Shown: piece by piece, positions 53,515-63,167 of the stretch | How positions within the stretch are numbered: the first letter of the stretch is position 1 | Layout: the number at the start of each line of letters is the position of its first letter | DNA from: Pseudarthrobacter oxydans | GTDB lineage: Bacteria > Actinomycetota > Actinomycetes > Actinomycetales > Micrococcaceae | Length of the DNA stretch: 64,000 nucleotides | Direction of reading: 5' to 3' | Assembly (NCBI RefSeq): GCF_013314975.1 | Contig: NZ_JABTYH010000024.1 | Span: 1-64,000, forward strand | Notes under the pieces: model-generated | What the model saw: the letters and a program-made list of their open reading frames with translations, nothing else | The model's database searches: none | Told to the model about the DNA's origin: nothing | Position numbers and translations under genes: made by a program

Positions 53515-54558
53515 TCAGGCCGCAGGCGGTGCCGTGGAATCCCGGACGATCAGGTGGGTGGCCAGTTCAACGCGGTGCGAATCCAGGACCTCCCCCCGCG
53601 CCTGCCGCAGCACGGACCGGAGCGCTGCCCGCCCCATTTCCTCCAGCGGCTGGGCTACGGAACTCAACGACGGCACCGACTCCTCGCCCTGGTTCGTCCC
53701 GTCAAAACCGATAAGGCTCAGGTCCTCGGGAACCCGGATACCGTGCCGGCCCGCTTCCCCCAGTATGCCCAGGGCGATGGTGTCGCTGGCGGCGAAGATC
53801 GCCGTCGGAAGCTTGTCCAGCTGGAGCAGCGCCTGCAAGCCCCTAACGCCGCCCTCCCGCCGGAACCTGCCGCCGGAGAAGATGTACTGCGGGTCCACCG
53901 GTACGCCGTTGGCCATGAGCGCGGCCATGTAGCCGTGCAGCCGCGCCTGGTTGCACTCGGCCTTCTCTATGCCGCCGATGTACGCGATGCGACGGTGCCC
54001 CAGCTCCAGCAGGTGCTCCGTGGCCGCCTTGCCGCCGGCCCAGTTGGTGGCCCCGATGCTGACCACGTCAGCGGAGGGCGGGTTCAGCGGGTCAATCACG
54101 ACGACGGGAATCTGGCGGCGCCGGAAAGGGTGCAGTTGCGTCTCGCTGAAGGCTGAGGTCACCACAATCATTCCGGCCCTGCCCTCGTCCACCATGCGCT
54201 GCGCGCGGCCCTCGGGGCTGCGCCTGCCCTGGCCCGCCGGCCCGGTGACGCTGACCATGATCTCCACGTCGGCATCTGCCGCGGACTGCAGCACTCCGTT
54301 AAGCACCTGGATGGTGTACGCGGAATCGAGGACATCGATGACCACCTCCACCACCGTGCCGGTCTCCCCTGCGGAACGGCGCTGCAGCGGGGACTGGTAC
54401 CCGGCCTGCTCCAGCACGGCCAGCACGCGGGCCCTGGTTTCCGGAGACACATCCTCGCGGCCGTTCACCACCTTCGAAACGGTGGGCGCGGAAACTCCGG
54501 CCTGCTGGGCAACGGAGGCAAGCGTCGGCTTGGCCCGTTCCGGGATCTTCGTTGCCAT
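53515..54558 (-). CDS. LacI family transcriptional regulator of the downstream sugar operon
   Basis: A 347-aa repressor: PTLASVAQQAGVSAPTVSKV helix-turn-helix, then AVLEQAGYQSPLQRRSAGET and a sensor domain (IEVVIDVLD-like start; IFAASDTIALGILGEAGRHG; LSLIGFDGTNQGEESVPSLS). Divergent from a carbohydrate ABC/dehydrogenase operon. A TTCGAAAAGTTTCG site 13 bp upstream of its own start suggests autoregulation, and a perfect version sits before the operon. Confidence 0.93.
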   Translation of the reverse strand: MATKIPERAKPTLASVAQQAGVSAPTVSKVVNGREDVSPETRARVLAVLEQAGYQSPLQRRSAGETGTVVEVVIDVLDSAYTIQVLNGVLQSAADADVEIMVSVTGPAGQGRRSPEGRAQRMVDEGRAGMIVVTSAFSETQLHPFRRRQIPVVVIDPLNPPSADVVSIGATNWAGGKAATEHLLELGHRRIAYIGGIEKAECNQARLHGYMAALMANGVPVDPQYIFSGGRFRREGGVRGLQALLQLDKLPTAIFAASDTIALGILGEAGRHGIRVPEDLSLIGFDGTNQGEESVPSLSSVAQPLEEMGRAALRSVLRQARGEVLDSHRVELATHLIVRDSTAPPAA

Positions 54559-54570
54559 CTGGTGAGACCT

Positions 54571-54586
54571 TTCGAAAAGTTTCGTT
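54571..54586. promoter_or_regulatory. Imperfect LacI operator near the regulator start
   Basis: TTCGAAAAGTTTCGTT matches 12 of 16 positions of the perfect palindrome at 54716. It lies just upstream of the lacI-type gene (start 54558), so it fits an autoregulatory site. Confidence 0.5.
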
Positions 54587-54697
54587 GACTCATTGTTCAG
54601 ATTTGTGCTGGCGCGGTCAAGGGGCCGGAAGATACCTCCGTCATGAGGCCAATAAATTAGGCCTTGACCTTTGCCACTCCGGACCTTTAGTTTAGAC

Positions 54698-54713
54698 CGT
54701 GACCTAAATCACG
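54698..54713. promoter_or_regulatory. CRP/GlxR-like binding site
   Basis: CGTGACCTAAATCACG contains GTGA-N6-TCAC, the core of CRP/GlxR sites, flanked symmetrically by C and G. It lies between a possible promoter (TTGACC 54664, TTTAGT 54686) and the LacI palindrome. It may mediate catabolite control of the sugar operon. Confidence 0.45.
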
Positions 54714-54715
54714 CA

Positions 54716-54731
54716 TTCGAAATATTTCGAA
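54716..54731. promoter_or_regulatory. Perfect LacI-type operator of the sugar operon
   Basis: TTCGAAATATTTCGAA is a perfect 16-bp palindrome 60 bp upstream of the binding-protein start and 3 bp after the CRP-like site. It is the probable main operator for the divergent LacI protein. Confidence 0.7.
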
Positions 54732-54791
54732 ACTGCTGGTGGAGCTCACGCCCCAAACATTTGCAACGAAGCAATTTCAGATGGAGAAGCA

Positions 54792-56120
54792 ATGAAGCAA
54801 TCCCAGACCTCCCGCCGCTCATTCCTCGCCCTTGCTGCCCTCACCCCCTTCGCCGCCATGACGGCCACTGCCTGCGGGACATCGGGACCGGGTTCCTCCA
54901 GCAGCGGCGGGGGCGCCAGCATGTGGTACCTCTCCGGCGAGCCCAACCAGACCACCATGCAGAAGGCCGTGGACGCCTTCACCGCGGCAAACCCTGACGA
55001 CAAGCTCGCCGTCACCTACTTCCAGAACGACGCCTACAAGACCAAGATCAAGACAGCCATCGGCGCCGGCCAGGCACCCACCATCATCTACGGCTGGGGC
55101 GGCGGCACCCTGAAGACCTACGCCGAGGCCAACCAGGTGGATGACCTGACCGGCTGGTTCGACGAGAACCCGGACCTGAAGGACAAGTTCTTCCCGGCCT
55201 CGTTCGGTGCAGCCACGGTCGACGGAAAGATCTACGCACTGCCCAACCAGTACGTTGCCCCGATCGTCCTCTTCTACAACAAGGAACTGTTCGAAAAGGC
55301 CGGCGCCCAGCCGCCCAAGACCTGGGATGACGTCATGTCCCTGGTCAAGACCTTCAACGACATGGGCGTTGCGCCCTTCTCCCTCGGCGGACAGTCCCGC
55401 TGGACCTCCATGATGTGGCTGGAATACCTCCTGGACCGCATCGGCGGCGCCGAGGTCTTCACCGCCATCTTCGAAGGCAAGCCCAACTCCTGGATGGATC
55501 CCGCCGTCATCGAGACCGGAACGAAGATCCAGGAACTCGTCTCTGCGGATGGGTTCATCAAGGGCTTCTCCTCCATCGCCGCAGACTCCAATGCGGACCA
55601 GGCCCTGCTGTTCACGGGCAAGGCAGCCATGATGCTGCACGGCTCCTGGACCTACGGCGCCATGAAAAAGGGCGGCCAGAACTTCGTCCAGGACGGGAAG
55701 CTGGGGTTTGTCCAGTTCCCAACCGTTGCCGGCGGCAAGGGCGATCCGAAGAACGGCGTGGGAAACCCCGCCCAGTACATGTCGATCTCCTCCAAGGCCC
55801 CCGACGCGGAAAAGGAGACGGCGAAGAAGTTCTTCAAGGAAGGCATCCTGACCGAGACGGTCATCGATACCTACATCAATTCCGGCTCCGTCCCGATCGT
55901 CAACGGCATCGAGGACAAGCTCAACACCTCCGAAGACAAGGACTTCCTGAACTTTGTCTACGACCTGGCCAAGAACGCCCCCAACTTCCAGCAGTCGTGG
56001 GACCAGGCCCTCAGCCCCACCGCGGCCGAAGCCCTGCTGAACAACATCGACCAGCTGTTCCTGAAGTCGATCACCCCGCAGCAGTTCGCCGAGAACATGA
56101 ATGCAACCCTGGGCAAATGA
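54792..56120 (+). CDS. Sugar ABC transporter substrate-binding lipoprotein (Tat signal)
   Basis: A 442-aa CUT1-type binding protein. The twin-arginine signal (SRRSFLALAALTPF) ends in a lipobox (ATAC), so it is Tat-exported and lipid-anchored. Mature segments: MWYLSGEPNQTTMQKAVDAF, IIYGWGGGTLKTYAEANQV, GKIYALPNQYVAPIVLFYNK and a C-terminal PQQFAENMNATLGK. ATG 54792 has GGAGAAG upstream. First gene of the operon; it overlaps the next permease by 4 nt. Confidence 0.94.
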   Translation: MKQSQTSRRSFLALAALTPFAAMTATACGTSGPGSSSSGGGASMWYLSGEPNQTTMQKAVDAFTAANPDDKLAVTYFQNDAYKTKIKTAIGAGQAPTIIYGWGGGTLKTYAEANQVDDLTGWFDENPDLKDKFFPASFGAATVDGKIYALPNQYVAPIVLFYNKELFEKAGAQPPKTWDDVMSLVKTFNDMGVAPFSLGGQSRWTSMMWLEYLLDRIGGAEVFTAIFEGKPNSWMDPAVIETGTKIQELVSADGFIKGFSSIAADSNADQALLFTGKAAMMLHGSWTYGAMKKGGQNFVQDGKLGFVQFPTVAGGKGDPKNGVGNPAQYMSISSKAPDAEKETAKKFFKEGILTETVIDTYINSGSVPIVNGIEDKLNTSEDKDFLNFVYDLAKNAPNFQQSWDQALSPTAAEALLNNIDQLFLKSITPQQFAENMNATLGK

Positions 56121-57064
56121 GTAACGCCGCCTCCACCACCCGTAAGCCGGCCGCCCGGGCCGCCCGCCCCAAGGGCGACCCGGGCCACAGCGGACAACGC
56201 AACACTGCCCTCGCCTGGCTGACAGTGCCCGCACTGTTCTTCTTCCTGGCGTTCGCCGTGGTGCCGCTGGCCGGTGTCCTCGTCCTGAGCTTCGCCAGCT
56301 GGGACGGCATCGGCGCCATCGGGTCGGCAGGGCTGGGCAACTGGTTCTCCGTGCTCGCGGACCCCGGGCTGTACAACGCCCTGGGGCTGACCTTCCTGAT
56401 CATGATCGCCTCCTGGCTGGTCCAGACGCCCATCAGCCTCCTCTTGGGTGTCTTCACCGCGGGAAGCCAGCGCTACCGGGCTGCCCTGGCCGTGCTGTAC
56501 TTCCTGCCGCTGCTGCTTTCATCGGCAGCGGTCGCCATCGCCTTCAAAGCCCTGCTGGACCCGAACTTCGGCCTGGCCACCGGGCTGGGACTCCCCTTCC
56601 TGGCGCAGGACTGGCTGGGTGTCCCCCACCTGGCCCTTGGGCTGGTCATCTTTGTGATCGCCTGGCAGTTCGTGCCGTTCCACACGCTCATCTACCAGGG
56701 CGGTGTGCGGCAGATTCCCAGGTCGCTCTATGAAGCGGCGGAAATCGACGGGGCGGGAACGATCAAGCAGTTCTTCCACATCACCCTCCCCCAGCTGAAG
56801 TACACCATCATCACCTCCTCCACCCTGATGGTGGTGGGGTCGCTGACGTACTTCGACCTGATCTTCGTCCTCACCGGCGGCGGCCCGGGCAACTCCACCC
56901 GGATCCTGGCCCTGGACATGTACCTGCGGGGCTTCCGGGCCAACCTCATGGGCCCTGCCAGCGTCATCGCCGTCATTCTCGTACTCATCGGCCTTGCACT
57001 CGCCCTGTTCCTCCAGCGCCTTGGAGGCAAGGACAAGCAGGGCAGCCAATTGGAAGGTATGTAG
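56117..57064 (+). CDS. Sugar ABC transporter permease (MalF type)
   Basis: A 315-aa permease. ATG 56117 overlaps the binding-protein stop (ATGA). A basic, Ala/Pro-rich N-terminus precedes six hydrophobic segments (TALAWLTVPALFFFLAFAVV). The EAA loop is EAAEIDGAGTIKQFFHITLP. The frame is open far upstream inside the previous gene, which is coincidental. It works with the next permease and a host-supplied ATPase. Confidence 0.93.
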   Translation: MSNAASTTRKPAARAARPKGDPGHSGQRNTALAWLTVPALFFFLAFAVVPLAGVLVLSFASWDGIGAIGSAGLGNWFSVLADPGLYNALGLTFLIMIASWLVQTPISLLLGVFTAGSQRYRAALAVLYFLPLLLSSAAVAIAFKALLDPNFGLATGLGLPFLAQDWLGVPHLALGLVIFVIAWQFVPFHTLIYQGGVRQIPRSLYEAAEIDGAGTIKQFFHITLPQLKYTIITSSTLMVVGSLTYFDLIFVLTGGGPGNSTRILALDMYLRGFRANLMGPASVIAVILVLIGLALALFLQRLGGKDKQGSQLEGM

Positions 57065-57065
57065 G

Positions 57066-57971
57066 GTGAGCACAGTCCTGAAAAGCAGCACCGAGGAAGT
57101 TCCCGCCGGCCCCCGGGCCGACGCCGCCGCCCCAAAGCGGGGACTGGGATCCCGGATGCGGAAGCTGAACGTCCCGGCTGGCGTCGGCGGCTGGATCTGG
57201 CTGGCCATCATCATCATCCCGGTGTACTACGTGGTGATCACCAGCCTGAAGACCCAGGAAGGGTACTTCGGCCAGAATCCGCTGGCGCTTCCCACCTCCC
57301 CGACGCTGGAAAACTACCAGATGGTCCTCGAGGCGGATTTCGCGCAGTACTTCATGAACAGCACCATCGTCACCCTCGGTGCCGTCATCCCCACGGTCCT
57401 GATCTCCTTCATGGCCGCCTTCGCGATCGTCCGGGGCAAGGGCAGGTTCCTGAAGCTGGTCAACGGCATGTTCCTGATGGGACTGGCCATTCCACTGCAG
57501 GCCACGATCATCCCGATCTACCTGATGATCATCCGGCTGAACCTCTACGACAGCCTGCTGGCACTCATGCTTCCCTCCATCGCCTTTGCCATCCCGCTGA
57601 CCGTACTCATCCTGTCCAACTTCATCCGCGACGTACCCAATGAACTGTTCGAATCGATGCGGCTGGACGGCTGCAGCGAGTGGCAGACCATGTGGCGGCT
57701 TGCCCTGCCGCTGACCCGCCCCGCCATCGTGACGGTCGCCATCTACAACGGCCTGCATGTCTGGAACGGCTTCCTGCTCCCGCTGGTCCTCACCCAGAGC
57801 CCGGGCCTGCGCGTCCTGCCCCTGGCGTTGTGGACCTTCCAGGGCGAATACAGCGTCAACATCCCGGCCGTGCTTGCCTCGGTGGTGCTCAGCACCCTGC
57901 CCATCCTGGTCCTTTACGTCGTGGGCCGCCGGCAGCTGCTCAGCGGCCTCACCGCCGGCTTCAGCAAGTAA
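57066..57971 (+). CDS. Sugar ABC transporter permease (MalG type)
   Basis: A 301-aa permease starting at GTG 57066, 1 bp after the previous stop, with GGAAGG upstream. Six hydrophobic segments from WIWLAIIIIPVYYVVITSLK; the EAA-like loop reads ESMRLDGCSEWQTMWRLALP, slightly divergent. C-terminus GRRQLLSGLTAGFSK. Completes the importer; no ATPase gene in the operon. Confidence 0.93.
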   Translation: MSTVLKSSTEEVPAGPRADAAAPKRGLGSRMRKLNVPAGVGGWIWLAIIIIPVYYVVITSLKTQEGYFGQNPLALPTSPTLENYQMVLEADFAQYFMNSTIVTLGAVIPTVLISFMAAFAIVRGKGRFLKLVNGMFLMGLAIPLQATIIPIYLMIIRLNLYDSLLALMLPSIAFAIPLTVLILSNFIRDVPNELFESMRLDGCSEWQTMWRLALPLTRPAIVTVAIYNGLHVWNGFLLPLVLTQSPGLRVLPLALWTFQGEYSVNIPAVLASVVLSTLPILVLYVVGRRQLLSGLTAGFSK

Positions 57972-58001
57972 CACCCTGGAACTTCACGAAAGGACAGACA
58001 C

Positions 58002-59192
58002 ATGACCTCCGCACAGCCCCTTCGCGTCGGCATGGTGGGTTACGCCTTCATGGGCGCAGCACACTCCCACGCCTGGCGCACCGCACCACGGTTTTTCGAC
58101 CTGCCGTTGCAGCCGCAGCTGACCGCCGTCGCGGGCCGGAATGCCGATGCCGCCAGGGCAGCCGCGGACAAGCTGGGGTGGGACTCGGTGGAGACGGACT
58201 GGCGCCGCCTGGTCGACCGGGACGACATCGACCTGATCGATATCTGCACACCCGGCGACACCCACGCCGAGATCGCCATCGCAGCCCTCGAGGCAGGCAA
58301 GCACGTGCTGTGCGAGAAGCCGCTGGCGAACTCGGTGGAGGAAGCCGAGCGGATGACCCTCGCTGCCGAGACCGCCGCCAAGCAGGGAGTCATGTCCATG
58401 TGCGGCTTCAGCTACCGCCGCACCCCGGCACTGGCGCTGGCCAAGCGGTTCGTGGAGCAGGGCCGGCTGGGCGAGATCCGCCACATCCGGGCGCAGTACC
58501 TGCAGGACTGGCTCTCCGACGCCAACGCCCCCATGACCTGGCGGCTGGACAAGAGCAAGTCAGGGTCCGGGTCCCTCGGCGACATCGGTGCGCACAGCAT
58601 CGACGCCGCCCAGTGGGTGGCCGGGCAGAGCATCACCGGCGTTTCGGCACTGCTCGAAACGTTTGTCCCGGAACGCCCGCTGGCCGGGGACCTCGTGGGC
58701 CTGGGCGGCCACGGCGACCTCAGCGGGGATGCGCCCCGCGGGAAGGTCACCGTGGATGACGCCGCCATCTTCAGCGCAAAGTTCGACGGCGGTGCCTCCG
58801 CAGGCGCGATCGGCGTCTTTGAGGCCACGCGGTACGCGCTGGGCCGGAAGAACGCCATGCGTTTGGAACTGAACGGCACCAAGGGCTCCCTCGCCTTCGA
58901 TTTCGAGGACATGAACGTCCTGTCCTTCTACGATGCGGCGGAATCCCCGGACGCCGGCTTCCGGAAAATCTTCGTTACCGAACCCGAGCACCCGTACGTC
59001 GGCAACTGGTGGCCCACCGGCCACGGCCTGGGCTACGAGCACGGTTTCACCCACCAGGTGGTGGACCTGGTCACCGCAATCGGTGAGGGCCGCCAGCCGG
59101 AGCCGTCCTTCGCGGACGCCCTGCAGGTCCAGCGGGTCCTGGCCGCCGTGGAGGCCAGCGCCGCCAATTCCAGCCAGTGGCAGAAGGTCTAG
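58002..59192 (+). CDS. Gfo/Idh/MocA family oxidoreductase
   Basis: An NAD(P)-dependent sugar dehydrogenase of 396 aa. Rossmann start [40 protein letters not shown]; catalytic-site lysine in [18 protein letters not shown]; then the beta-sheet domain ([20 protein letters not shown]). AAAGGA precedes the start. Family members oxidise cyclic polyols or the C3 position of sugars; here it probably oxidises the imported sugar. One of two such enzymes in the operon. Confidence 0.92.
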   Translation: MTSAQPLRVGMVGYAFMGAAHSHAWRTAPRFFDLPLQPQLTAVAGRNADAARAAADKLGWDSVETDWRRLVDRDDIDLIDICTPGDTHAEIAIAALEAGKHVLCEKPLANSVEEAERMTLAAETAAKQGVMSMCGFSYRRTPALALAKRFVEQGRLGEIRHIRAQYLQDWLSDANAPMTWRLDKSKSGSGSLGDIGAHSIDAAQWVAGQSITGVSALLETFVPERPLAGDLVGLGGHGDLSGDAPRGKVTVDDAAIFSAKFDGGASAGAIGVFEATRYALGRKNAMRLELNGTKGSLAFDFEDMNVLSFYDAAESPDAGFRKIFVTEPEHPYVGNWWPTGHGLGYEHGFTHQVVDLVTAIGEGRQPEPSFADALQVQRVLAAVEASAANSSQWQKV

Positions 59193-59226
59193 GACCGTGA
59201 ACACGGGAACAGGAGAAGAAGCAGCC

Positions 59227-60231
59227 ATGACACGACCCATCACACTCTTTACCGGCCAGTGGGCCGACCTGCCGTTCGAGGAGGTGGCCCGGCTCGCCGG
59301 CGAGTGGGGCTTCGACGGGCTCGAGATCGCCTGCTGGGGCGACCACCTGGACCCCCGCCGGGCCGCGGAGGACGACAACTACCTCCAGGGCAGGCTGGAC
59401 ATCCTGGAGAAGAACCACCTGAAGGTCTTCGCCATCGCCAACCACCTCACCGGCCAGGCCGTGTGCGATGACCCCATCGACGAACGCCACCAGGGCATCC
59501 TGTCCGCGGAGATCTGGGGCGACGGGGACCCCGAAGGTGTGCGCCGCCGGGCCGCGGAGTCCATGAAGGACACAGCACGGGCCGCCGCGCGCCTGGGCGT
59601 CAAGACCGTAACAGGCTTTACCGGCTCGTCCATCTGGAAGGCGGTGGCCATGTTCCCGCCCGCCTCCGAGGCAATGATCGACGCCGGCTACCAGGACTTC
59701 GCGGACCGCTGGAACCCCATCCTGGATGTCTTCGACGAGGTGGGCGTCCGTTTCGCCCTGGAGGTCCACCCCTCCGAGATCGCCTACGACTACTGGACCG
59801 CCAAGCGCACCCTGGAGGCGATCGGGCACCGCAAGGGCTTCGGCCTGAACTTCGACCCGTCCCACTTCATCTGGCAGGACCTGGATCCGGTGATGTTCCT
59901 CCAGGACTTCGCGGACCACATCCTGCACGTGCACGTCAAGGAATCAGTCCGCCAGCTCGATGGCCGCAACGGGCGCCTGGGCTCCCACCTGGCCTGGGCG
60001 GACCCCCGGCGCGGCTGGGACTTCGTCACCGCCGGGCACGGGGACGTCCAGTGGAACCGGATCTTCCGTACCCTGAACGCCATCGGCTACACCGGGCCCA
60101 CCAGCATCGAGTGGGAGGACGCCGGCATGGACCGGCTCATCGGCGCACCGCAGGCGCTGGCCATGGTCAAGGAACTCGCCCGCATCGCCCCGCCGGCGGC
60201 CGCTTTCGACGCCGCCTTCTCCAGCCGCTGA
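59227..60231 (+). CDS. Sugar phosphate isomerase/epimerase (xylose isomerase-like TIM barrel)
   Basis: A 334-aa cytoplasmic metal-dependent TIM-barrel enzyme. ATG 59227 follows AGGAGAAG. Segments: [48 protein letters not shown] (metal Glu), [11 protein letters not shown] (metal Asp/His), [10 protein letters not shown] (His) and [11 protein letters not shown] (Glu). It pairs with the upstream dehydrogenase. Enzymes of this fold isomerise, epimerise, hydrate or cleave keto-sugars; which reaction occurs here is unknown. Confidence 0.9.
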   Translation: MTRPITLFTGQWADLPFEEVARLAGEWGFDGLEIACWGDHLDPRRAAEDDNYLQGRLDILEKNHLKVFAIANHLTGQAVCDDPIDERHQGILSAEIWGDGDPEGVRRRAAESMKDTARAAARLGVKTVTGFTGSSIWKAVAMFPPASEAMIDAGYQDFADRWNPILDVFDEVGVRFALEVHPSEIAYDYWTAKRTLEAIGHRKGFGLNFDPSHFIWQDLDPVMFLQDFADHILHVHVKESVRQLDGRNGRLGSHLAWADPRRGWDFVTAGHGDVQWNRIFRTLNAIGYTGPTSIEWEDAGMDRLIGAPQALAMVKELARIAPPAAAFDAAFSSR

Positions 60232-60311
60232 CCCAGACCTTCCGGCCCGCACTTTTCCGGCCCAGACTTTCCGGCCCCGGCCGGCAGCCAAACAAAAAGG
60301 AAACCCCCGAC

Positions 60312-61010
60312 ATGACAGAACGCAAGAACGCCCTGGTGGTCCGCGGCGGCTGGGACGGCCACCAGCCGTACGAGGCCACGGACCTCTTCATCCCCTACCT
60401 CAAGGACAACGGCTACGACGTCCGCGTCGAGGAATCCCCCAAGGTCTACGCCGACGCCGAATACATGGCAGGAGTGGACCTGATTATGCAGTGCATGACC
60501 ATGACCACCATCGAAAAGGACGAGTTCGCCGGGCTGCGGACCGCCGTCGAAAACGGCACGGGCCTGGCCGGCTGGCACGGCGGCATCGCCGATTCCTACC
60601 GCAACAACTCCGACTACCTGCACCTGATCGGCGGCCAGTTCGCCTGCCACCCCGGCAAGCACCCGGACGAGTGCGTCGGCGAGCAGTCGGACAACTACGT
60701 TCCGTACACGGTCAACATGCTCCCGGCCGCCGCGGAGCACCCCATCACTAAGGGCATCTCCGACTTCGACCTGGTCACCGAGCAGTACTGGGTGCTCTCC
60801 GACGACTACATCGACGTCCTGGCCACCACCACCCAGAAGGTCCGCGAATGGGACCCCTGGAACCGCGAAGTCACCTCACCGGCCATCTGGACCCGCCAGT
60901 GGGGCAAGGGCCGCATCTTCGTTGCCACCCCCGGCCACCGGGTCGACATCCTCCAGGACACCAACGTCCGCACCATCATCGAAAGGGGCCTGCTGTGGGC
61001 AAGCCGTTGA
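60312..61010 (+). CDS. ThuA domain protein (trehalose utilisation-like)
   Basis: A 232-aa protein with class-I glutamine-amidotransferase-like fold. ATG 60312 follows AAAAAGGAAA. Segments: ALVVRGGWDGHQPYEATDLF, ENGTGLAGWHGGIADSYRNN, TKGISDFDLVTEQYWVLSDD, WGKGRIFVATPGHRVDILQD. ThuA proteins accompany Gfo/Idh/MocA enzymes in disaccharide and 3-keto-sugar catabolism. It overlaps the next gene by 16 nt. Confidence 0.9.
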   Translation: MTERKNALVVRGGWDGHQPYEATDLFIPYLKDNGYDVRVEESPKVYADAEYMAGVDLIMQCMTMTTIEKDEFAGLRTAVENGTGLAGWHGGIADSYRNNSDYLHLIGGQFACHPGKHPDECVGEQSDNYVPYTVNMLPAAAEHPITKGISDFDLVTEQYWVLSDDYIDVLATTTQKVREWDPWNREVTSPAIWTRQWGKGRIFVATPGHRVDILQDTNVRTIIERGLLWASR

Positions 61011-62119
61011 AAGTCGGAATCATTGGCTGCGGAGCCATCATCGCGCAGTACCTGGCGAACTTCCGCAAACTCGGACAGATCGACCTGGTGGCCGTGGCGG
61101 ACCTGGACCCCGCACGCGCCCAGGCGGTGGCGGATGACTACGATGGCGTCCGCGCCATCTCCGTCGAGGAACTCCTCGCCGCGGACGACGTCGAACTGGT
61201 CCTGAACCTGACCATTCCCGCCGCCCACGCCGACGTGGCGCTGAAGGCCATCGCCGCCGGGAAGAGCGTGTACGGCGAGAAGCCGCTTGCCGCCACCACT
61301 GCCGAGGCACGCCAGGTGCTGGACGCGGCCCGCGAGGCGGGCGTCGCCGTCGGCTGCGCTCCTGACACGGTGCTCGGCACCGGCATCCAGACAGCGCGCA
61401 AGGCGATCGACGACGGACTGATCGGCGCACCCGTCTCGGCGAGCGCCACGATGGTGACCCCGGGCCACGAACGGTGGCACCCCAACCCGGACTTCTACTA
61501 CCAGCCCGGCGGCGGACCCCTCCTGGACATGGGCCCGTACTACGTGACCGCCCTGGTCACCCTGCTGGGCCCGGTGGTCTCGGTCATCGGCGCGGCAAGC
61601 CACACCCGCAACGAACGCACCATCGGCTCCGGACCCCGGCAGGGCGAGAAGGTCCCCGTCAACATCGATTCCCATGTCACCGGTGTCCTGGTGCACGCCT
61701 CCGGTGCGCTCTCCACCCTGTTCATGAGCTTCGACGCCGTGAAGTCCAAGTCGCCCAACATCGAGATCCACGGCGAGCGCGGCTCCCTGGTGGTCCCGGA
61801 CCCCAACCACTTCGACGGCGACGTCCAGCTGTTTTCCCTCGGGGCCGAGGACTGGGAAACCCTTCCGGTGTCCGCCGGGTACGTTGACTCCGGGCGCGGC
61901 TTCGGCATAGCGGACCTGGCGTCCACTCCTGCGGGGACCGAGCCCCGGGCAGGCGGGGCCATGGCCTACCACGCCCTCGAGGTCATGGAATCGGTCCTCG
62001 AATCAGCCCACAGCGGCGCAGCGGTAGCCATCCGCAGCACCGTTGAGCGGCCGGCGGGCGTCGAACTGGCCGTTCTGGCGGAGGAACTGGACAGGCTCCA
62101 GACCCAGGAAGCGGTCTAG
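60995..62119 (+). CDS. Gfo/Idh/MocA family oxidoreductase
   Basis: The second NAD(P)-dependent dehydrogenase of the operon, 374 aa. GTG 60995 lies inside the end of thuA with AAAGGGG upstream. Rossmann motif VGIIGCGAIIAQYLANFRKL; EKP motif in SVYGEKPLAATTAEARQVL; PGGGPLLDMGPYYVTALVTL in the substrate domain. The two dehydrogenases are clearly different, so they likely act on different intermediates or in opposite directions. Confidence 0.92.
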   Translation: MGKPLKVGIIGCGAIIAQYLANFRKLGQIDLVAVADLDPARAQAVADDYDGVRAISVEELLAADDVELVLNLTIPAAHADVALKAIAAGKSVYGEKPLAATTAEARQVLDAAREAGVAVGCAPDTVLGTGIQTARKAIDDGLIGAPVSASATMVTPGHERWHPNPDFYYQPGGGPLLDMGPYYVTALVTLLGPVVSVIGAASHTRNERTIGSGPRQGEKVPVNIDSHVTGVLVHASGALSTLFMSFDAVKSKSPNIEIHGERGSLVVPDPNHFDGDVQLFSLGAEDWETLPVSAGYVDSGRGFGIADLASTPAGTEPRAGGAMAYHALEVMESVLESAHSGAAVAIRSTVERPAGVELAVLAEELDRLQTQEAV

Positions 62120-62121
62120 GC

Positions 62122-63120
62122 ATGGCCTACGCCGCCGAGAACTGGCCCATTACCGCGGCCATGCTGCCCTTCCCGGGCACCAGCGCGCAGGGAACCCACA
62201 TCAACGACGCCGATCCGTCCGCCTGGGCGGCGGTGCTGACCGAGGTCAAGGAGGCCGGGTTCGCCAACGCGGACCTGACGGACAGTTGGGTCCGCCCGGG
62301 CGACCTGAGCCCTGACCGGCTGGCTGAGTTCAAACAGACGGCACAGGACGTGGGCATCGGCACCCCTGCCGTCTCCGCCATCCGCCGCAGCGTCATTGAC
62401 AGGCGGAACTGGGAAGCCAACCTGGCGTACAGCCACCGGACCATTGACGCGGCGGCGGAGCTGGGCTGCGAGGTTGTCTCCTTTGGACTCCACCAGGCCA
62501 TCACGCCGGAGCAGCAGAAACAGCTGTGGTTCTGGACGGTTGAAGGGCACAAGGACCCCGAGGGAGACCGGGAAACCTGGGGCAACGCCGTCACCCGCCT
62601 CCGGGAACTCGGCCGCCACGCCGCCGAGGTGGGCCTCCTGCTCTCACTCGAGATGTACGAGGACACCTACCTGGGCACCGCAGATTCGTCCGTGCGCCTT
62701 GTCCAGGACATTGGACTCCCGAATGTGGGCCTCAACCCGGACCTTGGGAACCTGATCCGGCTGCACCGGCCGGTGGAGGACTGGCGGGAACTGGTGGCCA
62801 AAACGCTCCCGTACGCCAACTTCTGGCACATGAAGAACTACCTCCGCGACGAGGACGCGTCCCGGGACATGTATGTGGCGATGCCGTCTCCCATGGAGAG
62901 CGGCCTCATCAACTACCGGGAGGCCTTCAAGGTGGCCCTGGCAGCCGGGTTCCAGGGCATCCTGTGCACCGAGCACTACGGCGGGGACGGCCTGAGTGTC
63001 TCCGCCAGCAACCAGGACTACCTCCGCCGGCATGTCCTCCCCAAGACCGATGGATACGCCCTGGGCAGCAGCCAGGTGGCCCAGGGCCGGCAGCAGCCGG
63101 CGCAGCCCGCCCGCGTGTAA
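62122..63120 (+). CDS. Sugar phosphate isomerase/epimerase (xylose isomerase-like TIM barrel)
   Basis: The second TIM-barrel isomerase, 332 aa, starting 2 bp after the dehydrogenase stop. Segments: WAAVLTEVKEAGFANADLTD, LLLSLEMYEDTYLGT (metal Glu), NVGLNPDLGNLIRL (Asp), ANFWHMKNYLRDED (His) and GFQGILCTEHYGGDG (Glu). A Gln/Pro/Ala-rich tail follows. It is distantly related at best to the first isomerase. Function inferred only from fold and neighbours. Confidence 0.9.
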   Translation: MAYAAENWPITAAMLPFPGTSAQGTHINDADPSAWAAVLTEVKEAGFANADLTDSWVRPGDLSPDRLAEFKQTAQDVGIGTPAVSAIRRSVIDRRNWEANLAYSHRTIDAAAELGCEVVSFGLHQAITPEQQKQLWFWTVEGHKDPEGDRETWGNAVTRLRELGRHAAEVGLLLSLEMYEDTYLGTADSSVRLVQDIGLPNVGLNPDLGNLIRLHRPVEDWRELVAKTLPYANFWHMKNYLRDEDASRDMYVAMPSPMESGLINYREAFKVALAAGFQGILCTEHYGGDGLSVSASNQDYLRRHVLPKTDGYALGSSQVAQGRQQPAQPARV

Positions 63121-63167
63121 CCGCTGCACCACCGCCTGTCCCAACCCAAGGATTCGATGAGGAAACC

